64,000 nt of DNA from DATBLE01 sp963734065 (GCA_963734065.1 CAVTFN010000003.1:806001-870000), one strand, 5' to 3'. Positions 52,509-61,319 are shown, numbered from the stretch's first letter. Notes: generated from the sequence alone by a model not told the origin. A program made the numbers and translations.

Positions 52509-53392
52509 CGGTGCTCGCGATCTTCGGCCCGACCGCGAGCGGCAAGAGCGCGGTCGCCGAGGCGATCGCGCACCGGATCCCCGCAGACCTGATCGCGGCC
52601 GACTCGGCGCAGCTCTACCGGGGCCTGCCGATCCTCACCAACCAATCACCCGCGGCCCTGGTCGGAATCTGGCCGCTCGGCCAGGAGGCCTCGGTCGCCG
52701 AGTTCCAGGCGCTCGCGCAGGCCGCGATCGACGCGTCGCTTGCCGCCGGCCGGACGCCGGTGGTGGTCGGCGGCACCGGCCTGTACTTCTGGGCCGCTCT
52801 GGCCGAGCTCGAGGTACCGCCGGCGCCCCTTCCCGGCGCCCGTGAGCGTTGGGGTGCCGTCTACGACGAGGACGCCGAGCACGCGCACGCGCTCCTGACC
52901 GACCTCGACCCCGAGGCGGCCGCCGCCGTGCATCCGAACGACCGGCGGAGAGTGGTGCGGGCGCTCGAGCTCGCGGAGGTCGGGCATTCGCTGCACGGCG
53001 ACCGCCTCTGGGCCGCCGACACCCGGCAGCCGACGACGATCGTCGGGCTCGACGTCCCGCCGGAGGAGCTCGAGCAGCGGATCGTGCGCCGGACCCGCGC
53101 GATGTTCGAGGCCGGGGTCCAGGTAGAGGTCCGGCAAGCCCTTGGCGGAGAGCTCTCCGCGACCGCACGGAAGATCATCGGCATCCACGAGGTCGGCGAG
53201 CTCGCGCCCGAGGAGGCCGAGCCTGCGCTCGTCAGGCGCACCCGGCAGCTCGCTGCCTACCAGCGAAAGTGGATGCGCCGCATCCCCGGCCTCGTTAGCG
53301 TGCGGGCCGACCGTTCTTCCGACGAGGTGGCCGATGACGTTCTCGCGCTGGCGCGCAGCGGGCAACGAATACCTGCTGGCCGAGAGAGCTGA
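52505..53392 (+). CDS. miaA: tRNA dimethylallyltransferase
   Basis: A 295-residue enzyme that transfers dimethylallyl to A37 of tRNA. P-loop GPTASGKSAVAEA near the N-terminus, DSAQLYRGLPILTNQ (DSxQ), GGTGLYFWA and the NDRRRVVRALE helix. Start ATG 52505 (ATGA overlap). The 3' end overlaps dapF by 59 nt. Confidence 0.95.
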   Translation: MTVLAIFGPTASGKSAVAEAIAHRIPADLIAADSAQLYRGLPILTNQSPAALVGIWPLGQEASVAEFQALAQAAIDASLAAGRTPVVVGGTGLYFWAALAELEVPPAPLPGARERWGAVYDEDAEHAHALLTDLDPEAAAAVHPNDRRRVVRALELAEVGHSLHGDRLWAADTRQPTTIVGLDVPPEELEQRIVRRTRAMFEAGVQVEVRQALGGELSATARKIIGIHEVGELAPEEAEPALVRRTRQLAAYQRKWMRRIPGLVSVRADRSSDEVADDVLALARSGQRIPAGRES

Positions 53393-54038
53393 GCTCGGCG
53401 CTCCGCTCACGCCCGAGCGCGTGCGGGCGGAGGTCGGCGGCTCCGACGGCATCCTCGAAATCGTGGCCGTGGCCGGCCGCGAGGCGAAGATCGTGATCTG
53501 GAACCCGGACGGCTCGACGGCCGAGCTGTCGGGCAACGGGACCCGGATCGTCGCCCGCTGGCTCGCGGACCGGAGCGGGTCGGGCGAAGTGACGGTCCGG
53601 GTCGGCGACCGCGCCGTCGCCGCGCGCCTTCTGCCGGACGGCGAGATCGAACAGGACGTCGGCACGGTCGAGGTCTACGAGCGGGAGCGAGTCGCGGGAC
53701 TCCAGGTGATCCCGGTCTCCGTCGGCAACCCGCACGCGGTGGTCGTCGGCGACCCGGACGACCTCCTGCTGATCGGGCCGCTGCTCGAGACCCATCCGCG
53801 CTTTCCCGACCGCACGAACGTCCAGGTCGTACGGGTCGATGCCACGGGAGCAGTGACCGCGCGGGTGTGGGAGCGCGGCGTGGGGGAGACGCAGTCGTCC
53901 GGAACGAGCGCCGTTGCCGTCGCGGCCGCCACCCACGACGCCGGCGAGGTCGTGGTCTCGTTTCCAGGCGGTAACCTGACCGTCCGGCTCGCGGACGGGA
54001 GGGCCAGCCTGACGGGACCGGTCGAACGCGTGGACTGA
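53334..54038 (+). CDS. dapF: Diaminopimelate epimerase homologue with both catalytic Cys replaced by Ser
   Basis: A 234-residue DapF-fold protein from ATG 53334. Substrate-binding residues are kept: N11 (AAGNEY), N57 (NPDGS), N132 (VGNPHAVV), N162 (RTNVQVV) and E180 (WERGVGET). The first catalytic Cys (normally CGNG) is S66 (ELSGNGTR), and the second (normally ACGTG/S) is S189 (TQSSGTSA). Characterised DapF enzymes need both thiols for two-base racemisation. It is also about 40 residues shorter than usual. It may be inactive, use another base, or have another substrate. Position next to dapD/C/E supports a DAP-pathway origin. Confidence 0.8.
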   Translation: MTFSRWRAAGNEYLLAERAELGAPLTPERVRAEVGGSDGILEIVAVAGREAKIVIWNPDGSTAELSGNGTRIVARWLADRSGSGEVTVRVGDRAVAARLLPDGEIEQDVGTVEVYERERVAGLQVIPVSVGNPHAVVVGDPDDLLLIGPLLETHPRFPDRTNVQVVRVDATGAVTARVWERGVGETQSSGTSAVAVAAATHDAGEVVVSFPGGNLTVRLADGRASLTGPVERVD

Positions 54039-54152
54039 TGCCGACGCCGGGTCGAAATCGGCACACATTCGGCACAGACACGCCACATCCGTGGGGCTAC
54101 GCTGGCAATCCCGGCCCGCGAGCTTCCCCGGGTGGGTGGGGGTTAGGGATGG

Positions 54153-54181
54153 GACCTCGGAGCTCGCTTCCGCCCGAGGTC
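54153..54181. terminator. Hairpin between convergent dapF and dapD
   Basis: GACCTCGG and CCGAGGTC form an 8-bp stem around 13 nt. It lies in the 168-nt convergent spacer and could serve both strands. No T-tract is present. Confidence 0.4.
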
Positions 54182-54206
54182 GCGGCGCCGCTCGGCGGGG
54201 CTGGGA

Positions 54207-54950
54207 TCAGCTGCCGATGCCGTACTCGCGGAGCGCGTCGTTCAGGCCGACCTTCAGGTCCGTCGACGCGTCACGGCGGCCGATGATCAGCGCGCACGCG
54301 AGCTGATAGGTCCCGGCGGGGAACTCCTTCGGCCTCGTGCCGGGCACCACGACCGATCGCGGCGGGACGTAGCCCCGATGCTCGACCGGTTCGGTGCCGG
54401 TGACGTCTATGATCGGCACGGAGGCGGTCAGCGACACGTTCGGCGCGAGCACGGCGCCCTCGCCGATGCGGACGCCCTCGGTCAGGATGCAGCGCGAGCC
54501 GACGAACGCGCCGTCCTCGACGATCACAGGCCGCGCGTTGACCGGCTCGAGCACCCCGCCGATCCCGACGCCGCCGGCGAGGTGGACGTCGGCGCCGATC
54601 TGGGCGCACGACCCGACGGTCGCCCACGTGTCGATCAGCGTGCGCGGCCCGACCCACGCGCCGATGTTGACGTAGCTCGGCATCATCACCACGCCCTCCG
54701 ACAGGAACGAGCCGTACCGGGCGACCGCCGGCGGCACCACACGCACTCCGAGCGCCCCGTAGTCGCGCTTGAGCGGAATCTTGTCGCGGTACTCGAACGG
54801 CCCCAGCTCGATCGGCTCCATCCGCCGCTCGCGGAAGTAGTCGAGAATCGCCGCCTTCGCCTCCTCGTTGACCACCCAGTCGTCGCCGGAGCGCTCGGCG
54901 ATCCGGATCTCGCCGCGGTCGAGCGCGGCGATCGTCTCGTCGGTGCTCAC
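54207..54950 (-). CDS. dapD: Tetrahydrodipicolinate N-succinyltransferase
   Basis: A 247-residue left-handed beta-helix acyltransferase. Start GTG 54950 (overlaps the dapC stop). N-terminal helical domain, then hexapeptide repeats (VNIGAWVGPRTLIDTWATVG, ADVHLAGGVGIGGVLEP) and EDGAFVGSRCILTEGVRIGEG. The YVNIGAWVG and SCAQIG segments match the DapD family. It uses succinyl-CoA in the first step of the succinylase branch. Last gene of the minus-strand dapE-dapC-dapD unit. Confidence 0.93.
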   Translation of the reverse strand: MSTDETIAALDRGEIRIAERSGDDWVVNEEAKAAILDYFRERRMEPIELGPFEYRDKIPLKRDYGALGVRVVPPAVARYGSFLSEGVVMMPSYVNIGAWVGPRTLIDTWATVGSCAQIGADVHLAGGVGIGGVLEPVNARPVIVEDGAFVGSRCILTEGVRIGEGAVLAPNVSLTASVPIIDVTGTEPVEHRGYVPPRSVVVPGTRPKEFPAGTYQLACALIIGRRDASTDLKVGLNDALREYGIGS

Positions 54951-56089
54951 AACACGTCCTCGAGGATCGCCGCCGCGCGCTGGCACTCCTCGAGCGTGGG
55001 CACAAGCGCGATCCTGATGTAGCCCTCGCCGGAGTCGCCGAGATACGAGCCCGGTGCGACGACGACGCCGTGGCGGAGCAGCCGCTCGGCGCACGCCTCG
55101 GACGACTCGCCGCCCGGCACCTCGACCCAGAGATACATGGTCGCGCTGCTAACAGCCACCCGCCAGCCCTTGCGCTCGAGGACCGGCAGCAGGACGTCCC
55201 GCTTGCGGCGGTACGCCTCGCGCGTCCGCTCGACGTGGGCCTCGTCGCCCCACGCGACGACCGACGCGCGCTGGACGAACTCCTGCGGAGCGGCACCGGT
55301 CGAAGGCCGATAGGACTTCAGCGCGGAGACGATCTCCGCCGCCCCGGCGACGAAGCCCGACCGGTATCCCGTCATGGAGGAACGCTTCGAGAGGGTCTGG
55401 AAGACGGCGACGTTCGACCGGTCGTCAAGCTCGAGGGCCGACGACGGCGGCCGGTCGAACCAGAGCTCGCTGTAGGCCTCGTCGGAGCAGAGGACGAAGT
55501 CGTGCTCCCGCGCGAGCTGCACCGACCGCTCGTAGAACGCGAGCGGGGCAACGGCTCCCGTCGGGTTGTTCGGATAGTTGACCCAGAACAGCGCGACCCG
55601 GTCCCAGTCGTCGATCGAGTCCGGGTCGGGCAGGAAGCCGTTCGACTCGAGCAGCGGCAGTGCCTCGACCCGCGCGCCGGCGAACGCTGCTCCCCGCGCG
55701 GGCACGGGGTAGCCCGGCTCCGTGACGACCACCGTGTCCTTCGGCCCGCCCGGGTCGACCATCAGCTGCGCGAAGCTGAAGATCGCCTCCTTGCTGCCGT
55801 ATGTCGGGACGATCTCCGCGTCGGGGTCGAGCCGCGCGCCGAACCGACGCTCGCACCAACCCGCGATCGCCTGGCGCAGCACCGAGAGCCCCTCCGCCTT
55901 CGGGTAGCCCATCCGCTCGCGGATCCCGTCGACGAGCGCCTGCCGGATCAGCGGGTCGGTCGGCTCGCGCGGGTCGCCCTGCCCGAAGTCGAGGATCTCG
56001 ACGCCGGTCTCGGCCGCCTCGCGCTTGGCCCGCTCGATGCGGACGAACGGGTACGTATCCTGCGCGGACAGGACGGGGGAGACGTGCAT
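54947..56089 (-). CDS. dapC: Succinyldiaminopimelate transaminase
   Basis: A 380-residue fold-type I PLP aminotransferase. Start ATG 56089, 10 nt after dapE. Motifs: DFGQGDPREPTDPLIRQAL, VNYPNNPTGAVA, SDEAYSELWF and the PLP-lysine segment TLSKRSSMTGYRSGF. Context between dapE and dapD fixes the assignment to succinyl-DAP transamination. Confidence 0.92.
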   Translation of the reverse strand: MHVSPVLSAQDTYPFVRIERAKREAAETGVEILDFGQGDPREPTDPLIRQALVDGIRERMGYPKAEGLSVLRQAIAGWCERRFGARLDPDAEIVPTYGSKEAIFSFAQLMVDPGGPKDTVVVTEPGYPVPARGAAFAGARVEALPLLESNGFLPDPDSIDDWDRVALFWVNYPNNPTGAVAPLAFYERSVQLAREHDFVLCSDEAYSELWFDRPPSSALELDDRSNVAVFQTLSKRSSMTGYRSGFVAGAAEIVSALKSYRPSTGAAPQEFVQRASVVAWGDEAHVERTREAYRRKRDVLLPVLERKGWRVAVSSATMYLWVEVPGGESSEACAERLLRHGVVVAPGSYLGDSGEGYIRIALVPTLEECQRAAAILEDVL

Positions 56090-56099
56090 GCGCGGAACG

Positions 56100-57146
56100 C
56101 TAGCTCGACATGAACCGGCGCAGGGTCTCGAACGTCCGCTCCAGCTCGGCGATCTCGACCCGCTCGTCCCGGCGATGCGCGTAGCGGGTCGCGCCCGGTC
56201 CGAGGTTGACCGCGTCGAGCCCCTGCGCCGCGAACTCCGCCACCGGGGTCCAGGCCTGCTTCGGCTCGACCGCGAGGTCACCCGCGCGGCGGAGCCGCTC
56301 GACCAGCTCCGAGTCGGTCGCCACGCGCGCGGGCGGCGAGTTGGACGTGATCTCGACCTCGCCGCCGACCAGCTGGCGCAGCCGCTCCTCCGCCTCCGCG
56401 GGCTCACGCCCGGGCGCATACCGGTAGTTGAGTCGGACGTCGACCCGGTCTGGAATGACGTTGTCGGCGATCCCGCCCGCGATCCTGGTTGCGCTCAGCA
56501 CCTCGACGAACGTGAGCCCGCCGGCCTCCACCTCGACCGGCTCGGCGGCGACCACCGGCGCAAGGCCCCGGACGGCGACGTCGATCGCGTTGACTCCCTG
56601 CCACGGGCGCGCGGAGTGCGCGCTCTCGCCGCGGAAGATCGCCGTCGCGTTCAGATTGCCGAGGCAGCCCGCGTGGATCGCGTTGTCGGTCGGCTCCAGC
56701 ACGACGACCAGGTCGGACTCGAGCACGAGCGGCGCCTCCGCGAAGACGCGTGGCAGCGCGCTCTCCTCGGGCGGCAGCTCCTCGCGCACGAAGAAGAGGA
56801 ACCCGAGGTCGTACGCGAGGCCGTCCGGCCGGCCGGCGGCCCAGGCCGCGAGCTCGACCATGACCGCCACGCCGCCCTTCATGTCGCTTGCCCCGAGGCC
56901 GATCACGCCGCCATCCTCGATCCGCCCGGGCAGGTTGTCCTGCGCGGGCACGGTGTCGAGATGGCCGGCGAGGAGGACGAGCGGCCGTGCCGTCCGCTCG
57001 GTGGCGAACAGCAGCGCCTCGTCGGTCGCGTAGGTGAGTGGGAGGGACACCGCGTGCCGCATGTGCTCGACGATCCGCTGCTCGTCCCTGCTCTCAGACG
57101 GGATGTTCACGAGCTCGAGCGTGCGCCTGGCGAGGTCGTGAGCCAC
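56100..57146 (-). CDS. dapE: Succinyl-diaminopimelate desuccinylase
   Basis: A 348-residue M20 metallohydrolase. GTG 57146 is chosen because TAACCT lies 8 nt upstream and the domain begins at AHDLARRTLELVNIPS. Metal-binding motifs: GHLDTVPAQ, GLGASDMKGG, REELPPEES and EPTDNAIHAGCLGN. Products LL-DAP and succinate. LL-DAP must then be epimerised to the meso form, which makes the altered DapF next door striking. Confidence 0.93.
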   Translation of the reverse strand: MAHDLARRTLELVNIPSESRDEQRIVEHMRHAVSLPLTYATDEALLFATERTARPLVLLAGHLDTVPAQDNLPGRIEDGGVIGLGASDMKGGVAVMVELAAWAAGRPDGLAYDLGFLFFVREELPPEESALPRVFAEAPLVLESDLVVVLEPTDNAIHAGCLGNLNATAIFRGESAHSARPWQGVNAIDVAVRGLAPVVAAEPVEVEAGGLTFVEVLSATRIAGGIADNVIPDRVDVRLNYRYAPGREPAEAEERLRQLVGGEVEITSNSPPARVATDSELVERLRRAGDLAVEPKQAWTPVAEFAAQGLDAVNLGPGATRYAHRRDERVEIAELERTFETLRRFMSS

Positions 57147-57269
57147 AGATGCGCAGGTTAACCGGGCCGACCGAGTTGTAAGCGCCACGAAAAGGATCGT
57201 TTGGAGGCTCCGACACGGGGGAAACCGACGTCTCTGAAGGCAACGCGAACGATCACGAAAGGGGATCGA

Positions 57270-58109
57270 ATGCACACCAAGCAGAGAACGCGCTGGGCGG
57301 CTCTCGGGGCAGTCTTCGGCGCAGGGGTGGCCGCGGTCGTCGTTGCCGCCCTCGGGGCGTTCGCCACGACGGGTGACGCCGCACGCAAGGCGGCTCCCGT
57401 CAACACGAGCCCGCCGACCATCAGCGGGACGCCGGAGGAGGGCAAGACCCTCCAGGCCAACCGTGGCCAGTGGTCGGGCAATCCATCCGACTACAACTAC
57501 TACTGGCTCCGCTGCGACAAGACCGGCGGCAGCTGCGCGACCATCAACGGCGCGGGCGGGTCGCGGTCGTACAAGCTGACCTCGGCAGACGTCGGGAACA
57601 CGGTCCGGTTCCGCACGAAGGCGACGAACGGCAGCGGCTCGACCAACGCCACATCCGTGCCGACGGCAGTGATCACGAAGGCGACGCCGACGCCCACGCC
57701 TCCGCCGGCGAACGGCTGCCCGCCGGGCAGCCCTCCCGACCAGGTGAGCCAGATGTCGCTCCCGGCCAGGCTGATCGTCGATCAGTTCCAGGCGCAGCCG
57801 TCACCCGTCACCGGCGGGACGCAGTCGTTCGTGTTCCGCGTCCACGTCACCTCGACGTGCGGTGGTCCGGTGCAGGGCGCGATCGTCTACGCCACGCCGA
57901 CGCCGTTCAACCAGTTCGGCGAGACGCAGAGCAACTCCGGTTCCGACGGCTGGGCGTCGCTGACGTTCAGCCGCCAGGCGAACTTCCCGGTGAACGGCAA
58001 GCAGCAGATCCTCGCGATGTTCGTCCGCGCGAGCAAGCCGGGCGAGAGCACCCTCGCCGGTATCACCGGTTTCCGGCTCGTCAACGTTCCGGTGAACCTG
58101 CACGGGTAG
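57270..58109 (+). CDS. Secreted Ig-like domain protein
   Basis: A 279-residue protein from ATG 57270 (GAAAGGGG upstream). A signal/anchor (VFGAGVAAVVVAALGAFA) precedes an Ig-like repeat of a type frequent in Thermoleophilia: NTSPPTISGTPEEGKTLQAN, then the W-x-R-C core YYWLRCDKTGG and LTSADVGNTVRFRTKATN. A Thr/Pro linker follows, then a second beta domain (residues 170-279). It is surface-exposed or secreted; ligand and role unknown. A terminator-like hairpin follows. Confidence 0.75.
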   Translation: MHTKQRTRWAALGAVFGAGVAAVVVAALGAFATTGDAARKAAPVNTSPPTISGTPEEGKTLQANRGQWSGNPSDYNYYWLRCDKTGGSCATINGAGGSRSYKLTSADVGNTVRFRTKATNGSGSTNATSVPTAVITKATPTPTPPPANGCPPGSPPDQVSQMSLPARLIVDQFQAQPSPVTGGTQSFVFRVHVTSTCGGPVQGAIVYATPTPFNQFGETQSNSGSDGWASLTFSRQANFPVNGKQQILAMFVRASKPGESTLAGITGFRLVNVPVNLHG

Positions 58110-58139
58110 CGCGGCCACCCGGCTGCCCACTGCGGGACA

Positions 58140-58163
58140 GGGGCCGTCCTTCGGGGCGGCCCC
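58140..58163 (+). terminator. UUCG-capped hairpin after the secreted protein
   Basis: GGGGCCGTCC, a TTCG tetraloop and GGGCGGCCCC form a 10-bp stem (one G-U). It is a stable terminator candidate without a T-run. Confidence 0.6.
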
Positions 58164-58165
58164 AA

Positions 58166-58272
58166 TGATGAGCACAGAGAGGGACAGGCCCGCCTCTTGG
58201 GCCTGTCCCCGGTTCCGTAATGACGAGCACAGAGAGGGACAGGCCCGCCCTCTGGGCCTGTCCCCGGTTCCG
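58166..58272 (+). repeat. Family D repeat, copies 2 and 3 in tandem
   Basis: Two near-identical units with a 55-bp period. Each reads GAGCACAGAGAGGGACAGG, then a hairpin of GGGACAGGCCC and GGGCCTGTCCC arms, and ends CCGGTTCCG. A diverged inverted copy lies in the rpsO-pnp spacer. They separate the upstream hairpin from the hflX promoter. Confidence 0.9.
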
Positions 58273-58293
58273 TTCCTCCCGGCCGACGTGGGA

Positions 58294-58299
58294 TACTTT
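58294..58299 (+). promoter_or_regulatory. Leaderless -10 box of hflX
   Basis: TACTTT ends 5 nt before GTG 58305; no Shine-Dalgarno is present. Confidence 0.55.
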
Positions 58300-58304
58300 C
58301 GCGC

Positions 58305-59588
58305 GTGACCCACCGCCAGCCCGATCCCGCCCCCGGGGCGGATCCGGAGCGTGGGTTCGTCGTCGCCGTGCTGCCCAAGGGAGCCGATCCGGCCGAGGAG
58401 TTGGCCGAGATCCGCGAGCTGGCGCGGACGGCCGGCGTCGACCCCGTCGTTTCTCTCGTCCAGCCCCGCGTGCGCCCGGACCCGGCGACCTACGTCGGCA
58501 AGGGCAAGCTCGAGGAGCTGAAGCGCACGTTCGCCGACTCGGGCGCCGAGTCGCTGCTCGTCGACGACGAGCTCGCGCCGAGCCAGCAGCGGCGGCTCGA
58601 GAACCTGCTCCAGGCCCGGGTCGTCGACCGGACGCAGCTGATCCTGGACATCTTCGCGCAGCACGCGCGCAGCGCCGAGGGCAAGCTCCAGGTCGAGCTC
58701 GCCCAGCTCCAGTACAACCTGCCGCGCATGCGGGGCTTGTGGCAGCACCTCGAGCGGCTCGGCGGCGGCGTCGGCACCCGCGGCCCCGGCGAGTCGCAGC
58801 TGGAGACCGACCGCCGTCTCGCCCGCCGCCGGATCTCCCTGCTCAAGGACCGGCTGGCGGAGCTCGGCAAGCAGCGCGACGTCCGACGGAAGGCGCGTCG
58901 GCGCTCGGAGACGCCGACGATCGCGCTGGCCGGCTATACGAACGTGGGCAAGTCGACGCTCCTGAACGCGCTCACGGGCGCCGACGCGAACGTCGACGAC
59001 CGGTTGTTCGAGACGCTCGATCCGACCACGCGGTCGTTCGAGCAGGACGGGCGGCGCTACCTCGTCACCGACACGGTCGGCTTCATCCGCCGCCTGCCCC
59101 ACCAGCTGGTCGAGGGCTTCGCTGCCACACTCGAGGAGACACTCGTCGCCGACCTGGTCCTGCACGTCGCCGACGCGTCCGCGCCCGAGGACCGGCTGGA
59201 CGAGCAGCTCCGCGCCGTCAACGCCGTGCTGGACGAGATCGGGGCCGTCGAGCTGCCGATCGAGCTCGTGCTGAACAAGATTGACGTCGTCGACTCGCTG
59301 CAGCGCCGGCGGCTCGCGAACCGCTTTCCCGGTTCGATCCAGGTCTCGGCCCGGACCGGGGAGGGGCTCGACGACCTCCGCGCCCGGATCGCCGAGCGTT
59401 TCGAGCACCGCTTCGAGCTGGTCGAGCTGCTGGTCCCGTACTCCGAGGGCAGCAAGCTCGCCGAGCTCTACGCGCTCGGGCCGCCGATCGAGTCGCGCAC
59501 CGACCGCGAGGACGGAGTCCTGATCCGGGCTCGGCTCCCCGAACGTGATGTCCGGCGCTTCGCGCGCTTCCTCGTCTCCGCCGCGTGA
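58305..59588 (+). CDS. hflX: Ribosome-splitting GTPase HflX
   Basis: A 427-residue GTPase. An N-terminal HflX domain (PATYVGKGKLEELKR, DDELAPSQQRRLEN) and a helical Gly-rich segment (VGTRGPGESQLETDRR) precede the G domain: GYTNVGKSTLLNAL, DTVGFIRRLPHQLVEGF, NKID. It rescues stalled ribosomes. It is followed by dut with a 4-nt overlap. Confidence 0.96.
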   Translation: MTHRQPDPAPGADPERGFVVAVLPKGADPAEELAEIRELARTAGVDPVVSLVQPRVRPDPATYVGKGKLEELKRTFADSGAESLLVDDELAPSQQRRLENLLQARVVDRTQLILDIFAQHARSAEGKLQVELAQLQYNLPRMRGLWQHLERLGGGVGTRGPGESQLETDRRLARRRISLLKDRLAELGKQRDVRRKARRRSETPTIALAGYTNVGKSTLLNALTGADANVDDRLFETLDPTTRSFEQDGRRYLVTDTVGFIRRLPHQLVEGFAATLEETLVADLVLHVADASAPEDRLDEQLRAVNAVLDEIGAVELPIELVLNKIDVVDSLQRRRLANRFPGSIQVSARTGEGLDDLRARIAERFEHRFELVELLVPYSEGSKLAELYALGPPIESRTDREDGVLIRARLPERDVRRFARFLVSAA

Positions 59589-60022
59589 TCGAGATCCCGG
59601 TCACACGGCTCCGGGACGACGCCAGGCTCCCGACCAGGGCCTATCCCGGCGACGCCGGCCTCGACCTCGTCGCCTGCGAGCGCCATGAGCTCGCCCCCGG
59701 AGAGCGTGCGCTGGTGGGGACGGGCATCGCCGTGGCGATCCCGGAGGGTCATGCCGGGCTGGTCTCTCCGCGCTCGGGCCTGGCCGCCGAGCACGGAATC
59801 ACGATCGTCAACACCCCGGGCGTCGTCGACGCCGGCTACCGCGGCGAGCTGCGCGTGATCCTGCACAACACCGACCCGCGGGAGCCATTCGTGGTCGAGC
59901 CGGGCATGCGGATCGCGCAGCTGGTCGTGGTCGCCGTCCCGCAGGCGGAGCTGCACGAGGTCGAGGCGCTGCCGGCGAGTGAGCGCGGCGAAAGCGGCTT
60001 CGGCTCCTCCGGGCGCGGTTGA
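59585..60022 (+). CDS. dut: dUTP diphosphatase
   Basis: A 145-residue trimeric dUTPase. All five motifs are present: GDAGLDLVA, PRSGLAAE, NTPGVVDAGYRGEL, PGMRIAQLVVV and the C-terminal RGESGFGSSG. Start GTG 59585. It removes dUTP and supplies dUMP. Confidence 0.96.
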   Translation: MIEIPVTRLRDDARLPTRAYPGDAGLDLVACERHELAPGERALVGTGIAVAIPEGHAGLVSPRSGLAAEHGITIVNTPGVVDAGYRGELRVILHNTDPREPFVVEPGMRIAQLVVVAVPQAELHEVEALPASERGESGFGSSGRG

Positions 60023-60480
60023 TGGGCGTGGAGCCGCGCATCCGGGTGTCTGCGCTGCTCCGCTGGAACGACCGCGTCCTCCTCTGCCGGCACGAGAAGC
60101 CGGGGAAGGAGTACTGGCTGCTCCCCGGCGGGGGCGTGGACTCGGGCGAATCTCTCGTCGACGCTCTGCGCCGCGAGCTGCTCGAGGAGGTGGGAATCGA
60201 CGATCCGATGCCGTTCGAGGGGCCGATCGCGATCGTCGACTCGATCTCCCCGGCGCGGGCGATCCGCGCGAAGCACGTCGTCCACATGATCTTCTCGGCC
60301 GATCTCGGCGGGCGATCGCTGGAGACCGTCACCTCCGCCGATGCCGCGGTTCGCGGCCATCGGCTGTTCGGGGTGGGGGAGCTCGACGAGGTCGTTCTCC
60401 ACCCGCCGATCCAGCGCTTTCTGGCCCGCTGGCAGCCGGGTGATCCAACCGTGTACCTGGGGCCGTTATGGGCCCCCTAG
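60022..60480 (+). CDS. NUDIX hydrolase
   Basis: A 152-residue NUDIX protein; ATG 60022 (overlaps the dut stop) is preferred over TTG 60019. The NUDIX box is intact: GGGVDSGESLVDALRRELLEEVG. Substrate unknown; next to dut, a nucleotide-pool cleaning role is plausible. A composite repeat begins 2 nt after the stop. Confidence 0.9.
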   Translation: MGVEPRIRVSALLRWNDRVLLCRHEKPGKEYWLLPGGGVDSGESLVDALRRELLEEVGIDDPMPFEGPIAIVDSISPARAIRAKHVVHMIFSADLGGRSLETVTSADAAVRGHRLFGVGELDEVVLHPPIQRFLARWQPGDPTVYLGPLWAP

Positions 60481-60482
60481 GC

Positions 60483-60569
60483 TAGGGACTGTCCCCGAAG
60501 GGGACTGTCCCCGCAGAAACGGTTGCGCCACTACCCGGTAGGGTCAGACCCCTGCGGGGTCAGACCCTA
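60483..60569. repeat. Composite repeat B-C, copy 4 (inverted)
   Basis: In this orientation part C comes first (60485-60512), then a 28-bp spacer, then part B (60541-60567). Both hairpins are well preserved. It fills the convergent gap between the NUDIX gene and gatD; the outer CTA at 60567-60569 is the gatD TAG stop. AGAAACGG follows both parts. Confidence 0.9.
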
Positions 60570-61319
60570 GAAACGGCCGCCGCGTGCGCGCGCTCTCGCC
60601 GCCGACACGGCGTGCGCCTCGGCCTCGAGCCGGTCGTCGAGCGGCTCGAAGGACGGCGGCTCGCCGCCGGTCGCATGGGCGACCGCCTGCGCGAGCAGCC
60701 AGTCGGCGAGCCACGGGTTGCGGGGGAGGAGCGGGCCGTGCAGGTAGGTCCCGATCGCGCGGCCGAGGCGACAGCCCTCGAAGCCGCTGGTGCCGTCGTT
60801 GCCGAAGCCTGCGACGACGCGGCCGAACGGGTCCGCGCCCTCGTCGAGGACCGTGCGTCCGGCATGGTTCTCGAAGCCCGCCACGGTCTCGCGCCGGCCC
60901 GGCTCGAGCTCGCACTCGAGCAGGACGTCGCCGATCATCCTCCGCTCGCCCGCGACCGTGTGGAGCGGCAGGACGCCGGCGCCGGGCAGCTCGGAGCCGT
61001 AGCGGTCGCGATAGAAGCGGCCGAGCAGCTGGTAGCCGCCGCAGACGGCCAGAACGGCGACGCCGCCCGCGACCGCCTGGCGCAGTGCCGGTCCCTTCGC
61101 GGCGATGTCGGGCGCGATCAGCGCCTGCTCGCGGTCCTGGCCGCCGCCGACGTAGAGCAGGTCGTGCCCTTCGGAGTCGACCTCGTCGCCGGGACCGATC
61201 GCAGCCACCTCCAGGTCGAGCCCGCGCAACGCCGCGCGCCTCGTCAGCACCGCGATGTTCCCGCGATCGGCGTAGATGTTCAGGTAGTCGGGGTAGAGGT
61301 GGCCGAGGCGGAGCCTCAT
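60567..61319 (-). CDS. gatD: Lipid II isoglutaminyl synthase, glutaminase subunit GatD
   Basis: A 250-residue CobB/CobQ-type class I amidotransferase. Start ATG 61319, overlapping the murT stop. The nucleophile is C93 in AVCGGYQLLG; the catalytic His is likely in YLHGPLLPRNP. With MurT it amidates the D-glutamate of lipid II, which lowers wall charge and enables crosslinking. The N-terminal RLGHLYPDYLNIYADRGN is the GatD signature. Confidence 0.92.
   Translation of the reverse strand: MRLRLGHLYPDYLNIYADRGNIAVLTRRAALRGLDLEVAAIGPGDEVDSEGHDLLYVGGGQDREQALIAPDIAAKGPALRQAVAGGVAVLAVCGGYQLLGRFYRDRYGSELPGAGVLPLHTVAGERRMIGDVLLECELEPGRRETVAGFENHAGRTVLDEGADPFGRVVAGFGNDGTSGFEGCRLGRAIGTYLHGPLLPRNPWLADWLLAQAVAHATGGEPPSFEPLDDRLEAEAHAVSAARARARGGRF

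Noticed and set aside
54039..54206. A small gene in the dapF-dapD gap
   Set aside because: The short frames there have no start signal and mostly overlap dapD; the gap holds a hairpin only.
58166..58272. The tandem family D pair as a minimal CRISPR or a small-RNA gene
   Set aside because: There are only two units with no spacer, and the third copy is dispersed; this is better explained as an interspersed hairpin repeat.
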